Assembly: GCA_942493375.1 (NCBI GenBank)
Contig: OW818698.1
Location: forward strand, 248,001 to 312,000
DNA length: 64,000 bases
Direction: 5' to 3'
DNA from: G942493375 sp942493375
GTDB taxonomy: Bacteria > Armatimonadota > UBA5829
A model generated the notes under the pieces. It was given only the letters and a program-made list of their open reading frames with translations. It searched no databases and had not been told where the DNA came from. Positions 27,451 through 37,239 of this stretch are shown here, piece by piece (the first letter of the stretch is position 1; each line of letters begins with the position of its first letter). The position numbers were made by a program, and so were the translations under genes.

Positions 27451-30159
27451 ATGTTTAAGTGTAAGTATTTTGTATCTGCTGGACTATTGATTATGCTGTC
27501 AGCAGGTATCATATCTGCTGCCGTCCGCGTTGATGCGCGCAGCATAGTGTTGTATGTAAGCCCCTCAGGAAATGATTCCTGGTCGGGCACTACCGATAAA
27601 CCAAGTGGCAGTGACGGTCCACTCGCCAGCTTGAATGGAGCAAAAAATGCAGTCCGCAAGATCCGTTCAGCTGGCGACACAGTCAAAGTGCTGTTCGAAT
27701 CCGGGCGCTACGAAATATCCCGCCCAGTCGTTTTCAATCCAGAAGACAGCGGTTCAGCCAAAGCACCAATAACTTATCAGGCTGCATCAGGCGCCAAACC
27801 CATCATCTCCGGCGCTCGCAAAATTGCTGGATTCAAAGTCCGCAAAGATGGTCTCTGGGAAGCTCAGGTTCCGGGTGTAAGAGAGGGCAGATGGTACTTT
27901 GAGCAGCTCTGGGTAAATGGCCGCAGAGCAGCCCGTGCACAGACTCCAAATTCAGGCTACCTCCGGATGGAAGGTCTTGCTGGCTCAGAAGTCGATGCAT
28001 CCGGTCAGACAGTAGACCTGTCTCAGAAAGCCTTTGTCGCCGGTAGTGATGATGTAAAGCCGTTGCTGGGTCTATCCGCCAAAGAACTTGCTGATGTCCA
28101 GGTAACAACCTACTCTTCATGGGAAACAGCCAGACATCGTATTATAGGCATCAACCCGGATTCACGTCTGGTTAAGCTGGGAAATTCAGCAATCTGGCAG
28201 TTCCCGATGGGCAATATTGGCAACCCTAGATATCAGTTTGAAAACTACCGCGAAGCCCTGGATGCTCCTGGAGAATGGTTCCTGGGTAGAGACGGTATTC
28301 TACTTTACAAGCCGCTCAAAGGTGAGAAAGCAGATAAATCCGTAGTCTATGCCCCTGTTGCAGAGGATTTCCTGGTTTTCGCAGGGGACGCAACTGCTAA
28401 GAAGTTTGTAGAGAACATATCATTCAAAGGTCTGACCTTCGAGCACTCCCAGTATCTGCTGCCACCTACCGGCCATGCAGACCCGCAGGCTGAAGTTACC
28501 ATAAATGCAACAATAACCGCCATCAATGCCCGCAACCTGCTGTTTGAAAACTGTTCACTCCTCCACACAGGCAAATATGCTTTCTGGTTCAAACAAGGGA
28601 GCAGAGACTGCACAGTCTCCAAATGCCTGCTTGAAGACCTTGGAGCAGGAGGGATCAAGATCGGTGACTTCGCTTACATTGATAATGATGACCTGCTTGT
28701 AAAGCATATCACTGTAGATAACAACATCATCCGGGGAGGTGGAAAAGTCCAGACTGCCGGTATCGGAGTCATCATAGGCCATAGTCCGGACAACATAGTC
28801 ACCCACAACGATATCTCCGACCTTTTATACACTGCTGTTTCCGTTGGCTGGAGCTGGGGTTATGGCAAGAGCAACGCAGTCAACAACAAGATTGACTTCA
28901 ACCATTTGCACCACATCGGATACGGTGTGCTCTCAGATATGGGAGCAGTCTACACTCTCGGAATCTCCCCCGGCACAACAGTCAGTAACAACCTCGTGCA
29001 CGATGTAACAAGCCATACTTACGGAGGCTGGGGTCTATACAACGATGAAGGCAGCACCCACATAACTCTCGAAAACAACCTGATCTACAATTGCAACACC
29101 GGTGGATACCACCAGCACTACGGTAAGGAAAACCATTTCACTAACAATATAATCGCTGACTGTGGAGATGCCCAGATAATTCGCAGCCGCAGAGAAGAGC
29201 ATCTCTCATTTACTTTCGACCGCAATATAGTTATCTTCGAGGGCCAGCCGGTCGGTGGTAACTGGGTGGACAACGTCAAGATAGACAATAATATCTACTG
29301 GAACCCTTCAACAAAGGACTTCCCATTTTGGAATATGTCATTTGATGCCTGGAAAGCCAAGGGTTATGACACCCACAGCCTGATCGTAGACCCACAATTC
29401 GTTAATCCGGAAAAGAACGACTACAGGCTCAAGTCCGGCTCTCCTGCATCCAAAATCGGCTTCAAACCCTTTGACTATACCAAAGCCGGAGTCTATGGAA
29501 GTTCCAAATGGAAAGCATTAGCTAAAAAATATACCTATCAGGCTCCAGGCACACAGAAACTTCCACCTGCAGCAAAGACCATCTCTGAGGATTTCGAGAA
29601 AACCCAGGTTGGCGCATACCCGATGAATTTCGGCACCAAGCTCCAGGTAGGCACAGGGGATAATATAGTCGTATCAGATGAAACCGCTGCCTCCGGTAAA
29701 CATAGTCTAAAGTTCATAGACAAATCAGGACTCAGCCAGGCGTTTTATCCGTTCATAGACTACCGGGTAAGTCGCGATGATAGCAGCATAATCACATGTG
29801 ATTTCGATGTAAGGGTAGACCAGGGTGGTATCTTCTGGCACGAATGGCGGGACTGGGTCTTAAATCCTTACCGCACTGGCCCAAGCCTGAAGATAACTAA
29901 TGGAAAGCTGCTGATAAACGATCAACCCTCAGCCGATGTCCCCACCGGCACCTGGGCACATATAAAAGTATCGTGTGGAATGGGAAAGAAAGCTAACGGC
30001 ACCTGGGACCTGCAACTAACCCTCCCCGGCCAGCAGCCACAAACCTTCAAATCCATAAAAATGCCCGCCCCAGGCATTAAACAACTGACCTTCATAGGCT
30101 TCATAAGCAACGCCACCGAAGATTCAGTAATATACATCGATAATGTGAAACTAAAATAA
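27451..30159 (+). CDS. Secreted right-handed beta-helix protein (GH141-like) with C-terminal LamG-like domain
   Basis: The 902-residue protein starts at the ATG at 27451, 5 bases after GGGAGGAA. A signal peptide ends near residue 25-30. It opens with LYVSPSGNDSWSGT...GPLASLNGAKNAVRKIR, the standard start of parallel beta-helix hydrolases annotated as GH141-like or polysaccharide lyase-like. About 130-650 shows Asn-rich turns (VDNNIIRGGG, NAVNNKIDFNHLHHIGYG, LENNLIYNCNTGGYHQHYGKENHFTNNII) of a long beta-helix. About 690-900 looks like a concanavalin-type sugar-binding domain (GKHSLKFIDKSG). Characterised GH141 members include fucosidase and xylanase; activity here is unproven. A strong hairpin terminator follows. 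Confidence 0.82.
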   Translation: MFKCKYFVSAGLLIMLSAGIISAAVRVDARSIVLYVSPSGNDSWSGTTDKPSGSDGPLASLNGAKNAVRKIRSAGDTVKVLFESGRYEISRPVVFNPEDSGSAKAPITYQAASGAKPIISGARKIAGFKVRKDGLWEAQVPGVREGRWYFEQLWVNGRRAARAQTPNSGYLRMEGLAGSEVDASGQTVDLSQKAFVAGSDDVKPLLGLSAKELADVQVTTYSSWETARHRIIGINPDSRLVKLGNSAIWQFPMGNIGNPRYQFENYREALDAPGEWFLGRDGILLYKPLKGEKADKSVVYAPVAEDFLVFAGDATAKKFVENISFKGLTFEHSQYLLPPTGHADPQAEVTINATITAINARNLLFENCSLLHTGKYAFWFKQGSRDCTVSKCLLEDLGAGGIKIGDFAYIDNDDLLVKHITVDNNIIRGGGKVQTAGIGVIIGHSPDNIVTHNDISDLLYTAVSVGWSWGYGKSNAVNNKIDFNHLHHIGYGVLSDMGAVYTLGISPGTTVSNNLVHDVTSHTYGGWGLYNDEGSTHITLENNLIYNCNTGGYHQHYGKENHFTNNIIADCGDAQIIRSRREEHLSFTFDRNIVIFEGQPVGGNWVDNVKIDNNIYWNPSTKDFPFWNMSFDAWKAKGYDTHSLIVDPQFVNPEKNDYRLKSGSPASKIGFKPFDYTKAGVYGSSKWKALAKKYTYQAPGTQKLPPAAKTISEDFEKTQVGAYPMNFGTKLQVGTGDNIVVSDETAASGKHSLKFIDKSGLSQAFYPFIDYRVSRDDSSIITCDFDVRVDQGGIFWHEWRDWVLNPYRTGPSLKITNGKLLINDQPSADVPTGTWAHIKVSCGMGKKANGTWDLQLTLPGQQPQTFKSIKMPAPGIKQLTFIGFISNATEDSVIYIDNVKLK

Positions 30160-30172
30160 CAAAGCCCCGTAA

Positions 30173-30194
30173 GGGAGGCCCTCCGCGGCCTCCC
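30173..30194. terminator. Bidirectional hairpin between convergent genes
   Basis: gggaggcc (30173-30180) and ggcctccc (30187-30194) make a perfect 8-bp GC-rich stem with a 6-base loop. It lies 13 bases after the beta-helix gene and just after the last gene of the pseudo-M48 operon, so it can end transcription from both sides. T-runs are short. Confidence 0.75.
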
Positions 30195-30198
30195 TATT

Positions 30199-30912
30199 TC
30201 ACCCCGAAATCGCCGAATACTTATCAATCTTCGCCATCCCCAACTCCAACGCAGCTTTATGGAGATTTGCGGCATTTTTGTTATCCACAACAAACTCTGC
30301 AATTTCAAGTTCCGATAGATCCCTGGTTGCATATCCTGTAAGTTTCGCCATTGCTTGCAGAGCTGTTTTATAGTCTCCAGTGCATTCCAATACCTTCTTG
30401 TATTTCGACACCGACATTTCCTGACTCATAACAATATACACTAAAATGATCAACGCAGAAATCGCAAATAGACTGAAGGTCAGTCTATAGTTTCTATATG
30501 TAATAGTGGATATAGGAATAAAATATAATCCACCTGCAAACCTGGCAAGTTCGGGGTAAAAGAACATGCGTCTTCGAAAATCCACCAGATTTCTTGCTAT
30601 GATAAACTCTATTTCTTTTGGAGACAATTGGTTTACCAAGTAGTTGGAGAGCGTAAATGTGCCATTTGGTGAATTCCTGATATTCATTTGAGCAAAATCC
30701 TCATCAGTGAACCCAATACGAATCAGACGCCTTTGCACACCTAGTTCAGATGCAAGCCTGGCGCCTGTTTCATTCAAACCTTTGACAGTGCTCGCATACC
30801 ATTCCATGTCTATTGCCCCTGACTCAAGCCTGATCTGCCCATTTTTTTGATATGTGTAGATCTGTCCAACGACACATATCAGCCATATAAATCCAATAAC
30901 AGCTGTAATCAT
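30199..30912 (-). CDS. Pseudo-M48 membrane protein 5 (short form, no HExxH)
   Basis: The 237-residue protein has an N-terminal membrane anchor (1-22), an M48-like helical region and two membrane spans (about 120-160). TFTLSNYLVNQLSPKEIEFI aligns with the strand and helix just before the zinc motif in HtpX-like peptidases (vt.gLl..l..dElegvlaHElaH), but the motif reads A-R107-N108-L-V-D111, so all three HExxH positions are lost. The tail CTGDYKTALQAMAKLTGY matches the M48 C-terminal helix and the same tail in the four upstream proteins. Its ATG overlaps the TAA of the upstream gene (TAATG), showing translational coupling. A peptidase function is not expected. Confidence 0.72.
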   Translation of the reverse strand: MITAVIGFIWLICVVGQIYTYQKNGQIRLESGAIDMEWYASTVKGLNETGARLASELGVQRRLIRIGFTDEDFAQMNIRNSPNGTFTLSNYLVNQLSPKEIEFIIARNLVDFRRRMFFYPELARFAGGLYFIPISTITYRNYRLTFSLFAISALIILVYIVMSQEMSVSKYKKVLECTGDYKTALQAMAKLTGYATRDLSELEIAEFVVDNKNAANLHKAALELGMAKIDKYSAISG

Positions 30913-32684
30913 TATCCCTCTCTATTGCACGGCAGTTTCAAGAGCCGCAAAGCTATGTAATCCTGATCAAACAGCACAGAAGCATTACTCCGACTTGTCT
31001 GCCACCAGACTTTCTTACGCAGGGCTGATGAAGCTGCGTCGGGATTGCCGGTCAATTTAAGAGCTTGTTTGCACATATTACCATAAGACCAGAATGCCCA
31101 AACTGGTGCGAACAGAGCCATTAATATGACAAGAGGAATACTGACCATTTCCATTGAACCTTTGAGTAAATGCGCAGTTCCCAGTATACAAATGAGAAAC
31201 ATAACCATCAAATACAAAACGAAAGGAATCATGCTTACAATTGATTTGGATGCTCCGACCAGGATAACTGCCATCAGGTATTTCATCTCATCATCTGTAA
31301 ATATTCGGGCAGCTGCATAAGATACATGCACAGTCCCCAACTTACGATTGACTAACAATTTTTCACGGTCTATTTCTTGCGAGCGTATAACTACCGGGTA
31401 AGGTTTTAGATTAAGCTTGTCGGTTAAAGCATTGGATAGGTCTGTATACTTTTCTATCCTTTCTGGAATCCATGGTTCGGTGTCATTTAAAGTCTCCGGC
31501 TTTTCAACTTGCGACGACTTTGAGAGTTTGAAAATAATCATCGGTATAATGAGGATAGAAATCCCAATCGCAATGCCGATCCACTTGTTGTTATGGCGGA
31601 ATAAGATTGCCAAATTCACACAAGTATAGATCATCGAATATACGAATAGTGAGAAGACCTCAAGAGATGCCCGATCCCTTATTTTGTCCCTTTCCTGTGG
31701 AGCAATATCGGGATCATCAAGTTGGATAGCGCTTGACAACTGCCGTTTGTAGACTGTTGTGACGATCGCGCCTATCAAGAGAACAGATAACACAGGTAAC
31801 ACCAGCAATGCTAATGCAACCTCAAATATTCTACTAGGACCACACCACTGGTCGATAATGCGAAGCAAACAGCCTGAAACCAATCCAATAACGGAAATGA
31901 ATAACATCAATAATGGTAAATAGAAACAAATAATCACTTGCCATTTCCGAATGGTCTTAACTGCTTCCTCACAGCTGAGACTGGATTTTCGAAGCCTGTA
32001 TGATAAACCCAGCGTAGTAAACAGAGCATAGCCGAATACTGATATTGTTATACCTATCCAGATAAAATGCGGCCACAGTTGCAGACTACCATTAACAGAC
32101 AGCTTCTGATTCTTTAGCAATGCATCAGCACGATACCATTTGTAGTATAACGTGGAATATAGCGGTCTTGTTTGTGTTTCAACTTTGAGATAACTTGGTA
32201 TGCGAACAAATACAACCGCAGGAATATTAGTTTCTTTGATTGTTGAGTATACAGAACGCGTCAGTAGATCAATATTAGCATCTGTTTGATATAAGTGGGA
32301 TGCATCCGCGGTCTTATAAAAGAGCTTACCATTAGTTCCACCAACAATTCTCCACTTCCTGGCTGTACTGCGGTCATTTAAAAGCAGTTTATTTAGTTTA
32401 AGCTGCAGTAATGTGGCACTTTTCTTATCGGGAATCACCGCAGCAACGGTGCAGTATGATGCTCCTGTTTGTATAACCACAATCGATCGCGAACTACCAG
32501 GCTGAAGAAAGCTGCTTTTAACTTTCTTTACTGCTTGAACCATTTCTAACTCGTGGGAATACTTACCAAACATAAACAAGAAATGATAAATAAAGCCCAT
32601 AGAACTAAAAACAATTGCGCAAACAAACACCTCGATTCCAAGCGCCCTGAATCTATCCAATGCCGTCTTCGCGTACACAGTCAT
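30912..32684 (-). CDS. Pseudo-M48 membrane protein 4 (long form, no HExxH)
   Basis: The 590-residue protein has a first membrane span (about 14-38), an extracytoplasmic domain (40-205, with VVFVRIPSYLKVETQ and YYKWYRADALL, echoed in the 598-residue paralogue), a multi-span region (about 205-385), then a cytoplasmic M48-like part. VHVSYAAARIFTDDEMKYLM leads into A472-V473-I474-L-V-G477 in place of A-HExxH. Two more spans and a CKQALKLTGNPDAASSALRKKVWW tail follow. It lies between paralogues 3 and 5, with 27 bases before it and a one-base overlap after it. It might sense or scaffold at the membrane. Function is unknown. Confidence 0.72.
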   Translation of the reverse strand: MTVYAKTALDRFRALGIEVFVCAIVFSSMGFIYHFLFMFGKYSHELEMVQAVKKVKSSFLQPGSSRSIVVIQTGASYCTVAAVIPDKKSATLLQLKLNKLLLNDRSTARKWRIVGGTNGKLFYKTADASHLYQTDANIDLLTRSVYSTIKETNIPAVVFVRIPSYLKVETQTRPLYSTLYYKWYRADALLKNQKLSVNGSLQLWPHFIWIGITISVFGYALFTTLGLSYRLRKSSLSCEEAVKTIRKWQVIICFYLPLLMLFISVIGLVSGCLLRIIDQWCGPSRIFEVALALLVLPVLSVLLIGAIVTTVYKRQLSSAIQLDDPDIAPQERDKIRDRASLEVFSLFVYSMIYTCVNLAILFRHNNKWIGIAIGISILIIPMIIFKLSKSSQVEKPETLNDTEPWIPERIEKYTDLSNALTDKLNLKPYPVVIRSQEIDREKLLVNRKLGTVHVSYAAARIFTDDEMKYLMAVILVGASKSIVSMIPFVLYLMVMFLICILGTAHLLKGSMEMVSIPLVILMALFAPVWAFWSYGNMCKQALKLTGNPDAASSALRKKVWWQTSRSNASVLFDQDYIALRLLKLPCNREG

Positions 32685-32711
32685 CCTGATCCCTTCGCAT
32701 CACAATACAAC

Positions 32712-34502
32712 TTAATCCAAACTCACAGATCTCCTGGCTTTCTTCCTACTCTCAATAACCGATTCTAAAAGCACGGACTCGTTGATCTCCATTTCCTTCT
32801 CAGGATAATCCAGAGGAGTTTTGAACTTCCAATCGATGATTTTATCAAATGCAGACACTGCAGCATCTTTGTCATGCGTATAATACAAAGCAAACCGGAT
32901 TCCTGTTTTTATATGTGATTTATAGATAGCTTTAAATATCACACTGAAAAAAAATGACAACATCACGCAGCCAAAGGCGAACAGGAATCTGTGTGGGGTA
33001 TCCGGGTATTCCTTTACACACTGCATAACAAATAGAACCCAGTATACTCCCGGAATACTTCCCAATAGATACCAGAAAGCTTTAAAGCGTTTTGTGCAGG
33101 CTTCTGCTGTAACCAGGAATTCGAGTTCATCACACTCCAGCATCTGAGCAGCTTTCACTGAGACCAATAACCTGCCGAACAATCCTCTTTTTATATATGG
33201 CATCAACACTCCATTATCACTATCGTCAAGCACCATTTTACATGGACGTGTGTTCGGATATTTTGCCAGTTTCACATTCAGACCATTCAGAAAACTCTTT
33301 GTTAGTTGTATCCATGTTTCATCAAGAGAGGCCGTATGCGTTCGGTAGGTTAAATTAAGCAGGGAGAACACTTTTGGTATAAAGAGAAATATTGCAACGC
33401 ATATAAGGAGAGGTATCGTCGAAGATCGAAAAGATATTTCCTCGAAAATTACAAGTAAAACAAGAGTAAACACCACAGAAGTAACCCATGGCATCAAGCT
33501 GTATATCATTTCTTTGCTTCGCTTCAGTCTGGCGAAATTCTCCGTATGTGGCAGCAGTTCCAATTCAACCTCAACCTTTGCAAGAGCTACAATCAGAAAA
33601 GATGACACTATCATTAGCAATCCAGGTATAGTTGGCGGATATAACGATATGAGCAGTTGCTTTATGCCAATAATCTCTTCAAGATACCAATACCCTGGAA
33701 ACAAGAGGTCGAAATTACGCTCATATGCCACGATACATATTAAAAGAAATACAAAGCTAAATCCCCCAGATATTGGAAAATGTCTCTTCTTCAAGAGTTC
33801 CAACCTTTTTACTGTCGGGATTTTATCGTTGATCAGAATATAAGCTTGGAATGTGCAATAAGCCAGTGTAAAGATGATTGCAACAAAGAATACAAAAATC
33901 GCCCATTTGCTGATCTTTCCACTCACTTTTATTGATTGATCAACACCAAATCTGCTTGCATCGTATACTACCTTACTATCCACATCCATAATCGTGCTGA
34001 CCGGACTCTTGTATTCCGTGCATTTTTCTACTAAAACAACCATTTTCTGCGTTTCACATATAGGCCGCATCGCTTTATAAAAAGCTCCGACAGGAAAAGT
34101 GACACTACCACTGCTCTTGAATGAACCAGCAGTCCACCTCAGGTGCATAATTGTACTGCTTTTGGAATCAATCAATCGAGCCTTTACGCCATCAAATCCA
34201 TTTCCATCAAGGAATCTGATTGCAGCAGATTTAGTCTGTTCTGTAGTAACTCGATCAGCAAATCTACCTGTGACCACAACACACGCCCTGCCAATAAGCA
34301 CCAGCACCCTGGCCTGTTCATTGTTCCGGTAAAAGTCACGCGGGAATACCCTGTATGTTTCGACTAATTCTTCCAGATTCCCAAATCCCCTGGATACATC
34401 CTTGTCCATTTCAGGTTGCAGAAAAATTAGCCCCAGCGCACCAATAACAACCAGGATCAACAGTATAACCGGACCTATCACGTATGCTGCTGATCTATTC
34501 AT
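32712..34502 (-). CDS. Pseudo-M48 membrane protein 3 (long form, no HExxH)
   Basis: The 596-residue protein starts at the ATG at 34502, 6 bases after GAGGAAA; this ATG overlaps the stop of the previous gene (ATGAATAG). Layout: span 8-28, extracytoplasmic domain about 30-198, spans near 200-220, 248-262, 285-308, 335-355 and 362-380, then LFGRLLVSVKAAQMLECDELEFLV leading to T-A466-E467-A-C-T470. Only the Glu of HExxH remains. Two spans and a TGIRFALYYTHDKDAAVSAFDKI tail follow, as in the paralogues. It has the same architecture as proteins 1 and 4 with low identity, so the array is an old duplication. Confidence 0.72.
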   Translation of the reverse strand: MNRSAAYVIGPVILLILVVIGALGLIFLQPEMDKDVSRGFGNLEELVETYRVFPRDFYRNNEQARVLVLIGRACVVVTGRFADRVTTEQTKSAAIRFLDGNGFDGVKARLIDSKSSTIMHLRWTAGSFKSSGSVTFPVGAFYKAMRPICETQKMVVLVEKCTEYKSPVSTIMDVDSKVVYDASRFGVDQSIKVSGKISKWAIFVFFVAIIFTLAYCTFQAYILINDKIPTVKRLELLKKRHFPISGGFSFVFLLICIVAYERNFDLLFPGYWYLEEIIGIKQLLISLYPPTIPGLLMIVSSFLIVALAKVEVELELLPHTENFARLKRSKEMIYSLMPWVTSVVFTLVLLVIFEEISFRSSTIPLLICVAIFLFIPKVFSLLNLTYRTHTASLDETWIQLTKSFLNGLNVKLAKYPNTRPCKMVLDDSDNGVLMPYIKRGLFGRLLVSVKAAQMLECDELEFLVTAEACTKRFKAFWYLLGSIPGVYWVLFVMQCVKEYPDTPHRFLFAFGCVMLSFFFSVIFKAIYKSHIKTGIRFALYYTHDKDAAVSAFDKIIDWKFKTPLDYPEKEMEINESVLLESVIESRKKARRSVSLD

Positions 34503-35049
34503 TGATTTTTTCCTCAGTCGATCTCTCCCAATCATTCAATGCACGGTCTGTCAACGATCCGATTTTCTTAACGCGGGAGATATCCTTCGGTATCAACTTA
34601 CTCAGAACAGATGCTGCAGCCGCTGGGTTACTGGGATGAGATAATGATTCTAGTGCGGTAATGTATTTCTTGTGCGCACGATATAGCAAACAAGCCCATA
34701 TAAAAAACAAACATAAAGAGACTCCAACAACTCCCAATACAATATATGGATTTTCTTTACACAGTTTAATTACTCCACCCAATAGTATCAACGCTATTAT
34801 CCCAACAGCCGTATCCGGTGTTTCACGCGGTTTAAGCAACTCCATATGCAACGCATATTCCATTTCATCATCGGAGAACTCATCCACTGCTTTTGCAGAT
34901 ACAACCAATTCTCTGTTGTTTTTAGCTTCAATAATATAAGACACCTGCCCAGTCTCGCTGGAATCCAGAACAATCCTGCGTGGTTTTATCCCTGACTCTC
35001 GAACGATTCTAATAGCCATATCATTCAAATGTGTCTCTCGGTTATCCAT
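34495..35049 (-). CDS. Pseudo-M48 membrane protein 2 (short form, no HExxH)
   Basis: The 184-residue protein starts at the ATG at 35049, 7 bases after AAGGAG; an earlier GTG lies in the upstream gene end. It consists only of the M48-like core: NNRELVVSAKAVDEFSDDEMEYAL then H68-M69-E70-L-L-K73, where the canonical frame would need His at 69 and 73. A His at 68 is one residue out of register. Two membrane spans (about 85-125) and an ALESLSHPSNPAAAASVLSKL tail complete it. It lacks the sensor-like N-terminal half of proteins 1, 3 and 4. Overlap with the next gene by 8 bases indicates coupled translation. Confidence 0.72.
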   Translation of the reverse strand: MDNRETHLNDMAIRIVRESGIKPRRIVLDSSETGQVSYIIEAKNNRELVVSAKAVDEFSDDEMEYALHMELLKPRETPDTAVGIIALILLGGVIKLCKENPYIVLGVVGVSLCLFFIWACLLYRAHKKYITALESLSHPSNPAAAASVLSKLIPKDISRVKKIGSLTDRALNDWERSTEEKINE

Positions 35050-35063
35050 CAGTTTCTCCTTAC

Positions 35064-36860
35064 TCAATGACACGAAACCAGATCAACCGTTCCAGCATCC
35101 CTTGCTTCACTTAAAACTCTAAGCTTATACTTCAGTAGTATCCTGGACAACCAACTCTTCTTCAATTTGCCATACTTGGTGCGGCCAGTGTACTTCACCA
35201 GAGCAGCCCTGGCTGCGCCATAATCGCCAGTCATCCCCAATACCCGCCGATATCTGCCGACAGTCGGAAATGGCGTGCCCAATACTGCAGGTAGTTGAAA
35301 TAAGGACACGATAATTGGTATTCCAAAGGCAAACATACTTAAATATATTGCAATCAGCAATGGAAGATGTGCATTTAATAGTGATGTTACTACATATACA
35401 ACGGTCATTGATGTAAACACAAATATCATTAAGTGCCAAAAGCCAGCTATGCGTTTTATTGGTAACAGCAGCTTGTCCAGCATAAGAAACTCCAGCTCAT
35501 TAGTAGAAAATCTGCTGCCAGCTTTGCCGGTCACTATCAATGGTCCAAAATACTGAGCAGCAATATAAGCGCTTTTCATCCCATCTTCGCTGAGATCGAG
35601 TTCGATTCGACTCTTTTTATCTGGAATACTGCTAAACCTTACCAGTATATTTTTCAGCCTGGACAACCACTGCATGTCCACTTGATCAAGCCTGACTCTC
35701 AGGTATGTGATATATTTTCTATTCAGCAAATTCAGGAATATAGCATATAGAAAAAATGGCATAAGCATTAGCCTTAAAGTGGATAAACCAGTGATGTCGA
35801 TGATCATTTCGAGTGCCCCAGACATCAGCCACGCTCTGAGGTAAATAAATTCCGACTGCAGTATATTCCTGAACTTTTCATTGTTAGGCATAGACTCATC
35901 AAACAGAACAAGTTCCTTGTAATACGCGTTCCCTATAATCCCCTGAACCGCAATAATCACCAGGAAAAGGTTCAACGCTACACCAGGAATCAGAGAGTTA
36001 TATTCAGGCAGAGGCCAGGGTGAGTTGACCCAGAGATCGGTGTAAATATCACCGTGGTTTGCAAAGAACCCTACGATTGCCAGGACTAACAGCGCCACAC
36101 CACCCAAATATGCAGGTGCTGTGCTGCACATGTCCATAATTCCTTTACGGCTGACAGGCGGAGAATTAGTAACACCCAGTTGAAAAGCACCGAATACATT
36201 CCCCAGTATTCCCAGCAGAAGAGCTATCAGCGCAGATATCTCCCATGTCCTGTTTCGTACACTGTCCAGATCCGCAGAGACAGTGACATCACCTTTAACA
36301 GAGGCATTATCCAGCCTGTACCAGTTATACTTGCCTTTTGTATATACAGGGACTAACTTGCTGTTTGAAAATGATACAGAGGCATACTTGGGGATTCGTA
36401 AGAGTATATATGAGGATTCCAGGTTCTTCCCTATCGCTTGAGAAAGCAGACCGATCTGAGCAGTCATCCGGGAACTCATCAGCCCCATTTGAGCATTAGA
36501 TTTACCCATCATGTAGTGGAATCGATAAGCTATACCACGGCGTTTTGAAACGTCAGTCTCATACTCCGATCTCCCAAGGATCTGGCGCACTTCCTGAGCA
36601 GCCCGCAACCCTCTGTTCATATCAGTAGTGCTTATACCAACACTCAAACGCGCAGCATCGACTTCAATGATTGCTCTAGCATCTGCATCAGTCAACTCAT
36701 AATATGACAGCCCTGCAATATCCTTATATAGCCTGTCCAATCGACCGCTGGATACCCGCTTCCGCTCCCGATCCGACTGGGTCTTGAACGTAAACACAGA
36801 CACCATCACTGGAATTATCAATATAAGAAAAATATAAAAAATCTTTTTTGCACCAGACAT
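35064..36860 (-). CDS. Pseudo-M48 membrane protein 1 (long form, no HExxH), first gene of the operon
   Basis: The 598-residue protein has one span (about 7-24), an extracytoplasmic domain (25-205, with SYILLRIPKYASVSF and KYNWYRLDNASV shared with protein 4), a block of about five spans (207-385), an M48-like segment FGPLIVTGKAGSRFSTNELEF and L461-D462-K463-L-L-L466 in place of A-HExxH, two more spans (about 472-520), and a VLGMTGDYGAARAALVKYTG tail. The ATG at 36860 follows GAGG. It leads the five-gene operon, whose promoter must lie in the repeat-rich gap upstream. I infer descent from membrane metallopeptidases with loss of catalysis. Confidence 0.72.
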   Translation of the reverse strand: MSGAKKIFYIFLILIIPVMVSVFTFKTQSDRERKRVSSGRLDRLYKDIAGLSYYELTDADARAIIEVDAARLSVGISTTDMNRGLRAAQEVRQILGRSEYETDVSKRRGIAYRFHYMMGKSNAQMGLMSSRMTAQIGLLSQAIGKNLESSYILLRIPKYASVSFSNSKLVPVYTKGKYNWYRLDNASVKGDVTVSADLDSVRNRTWEISALIALLLGILGNVFGAFQLGVTNSPPVSRKGIMDMCSTAPAYLGGVALLVLAIVGFFANHGDIYTDLWVNSPWPLPEYNSLIPGVALNLFLVIIAVQGIIGNAYYKELVLFDESMPNNEKFRNILQSEFIYLRAWLMSGALEMIIDITGLSTLRLMLMPFFLYAIFLNLLNRKYITYLRVRLDQVDMQWLSRLKNILVRFSSIPDKKSRIELDLSEDGMKSAYIAAQYFGPLIVTGKAGSRFSTNELEFLMLDKLLLPIKRIAGFWHLMIFVFTSMTVVYVVTSLLNAHLPLLIAIYLSMFAFGIPIIVSLFQLPAVLGTPFPTVGRYRRVLGMTGDYGAARAALVKYTGRTKYGKLKKSWLSRILLKYKLRVLSEARDAGTVDLVSCH

Positions 36861-37239
36861 ACACCAACCTCAACAATCAGAAGCCATATGTTGAAAGTTA
36901 GATACCAACCCGACATTTCCTCCTTTATTGTTCCAATATCACTTCTCCGCGCCCTCCGCGTCTCCGCGTGAAACCATTTCTCTAACCACCGGTTGGAGTT
37001 TTGGATAATACAAAATGGACAATGCAAACCCAAAAGGAACCCGCATTGTCCATTATCACCCAATCATTACTAATTGATCTTCGCTGTTAACCTTTGTCCA
37101 ACAGAATCAGGTGTTTGTAGTATCTCAACACCAACTCCCCGTGCCCTCCGCGTCTCCGCGTGAACTTTTTCTGCAACCAATGGTTTTGGTTTCGAAGCAT
37201 ATTCCCTATCATTATCAATTGTCAATTGTAAATTATCAA
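36861..37239. other. Repeat-filled gap upstream of the pseudo-M48 operon
   Basis: No gene is evident. Two related blocks of about 60 bases contain ccctccgcgtctccgcgtga (near 36952-36971 and 37142-37162). Between them is a perfect 12-bp inverted repeat, aatggacaatgc (37014-37025) with gcattgtccatt (37043-37054). The end nearest the 37240 gene is a tcaattgtcaattg-type repeat that provides the TAA stop of that gene. The promoter of the pseudo-M48 operon should lie here, but no -35/-10 pair stands out. Confidence 0.7.
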
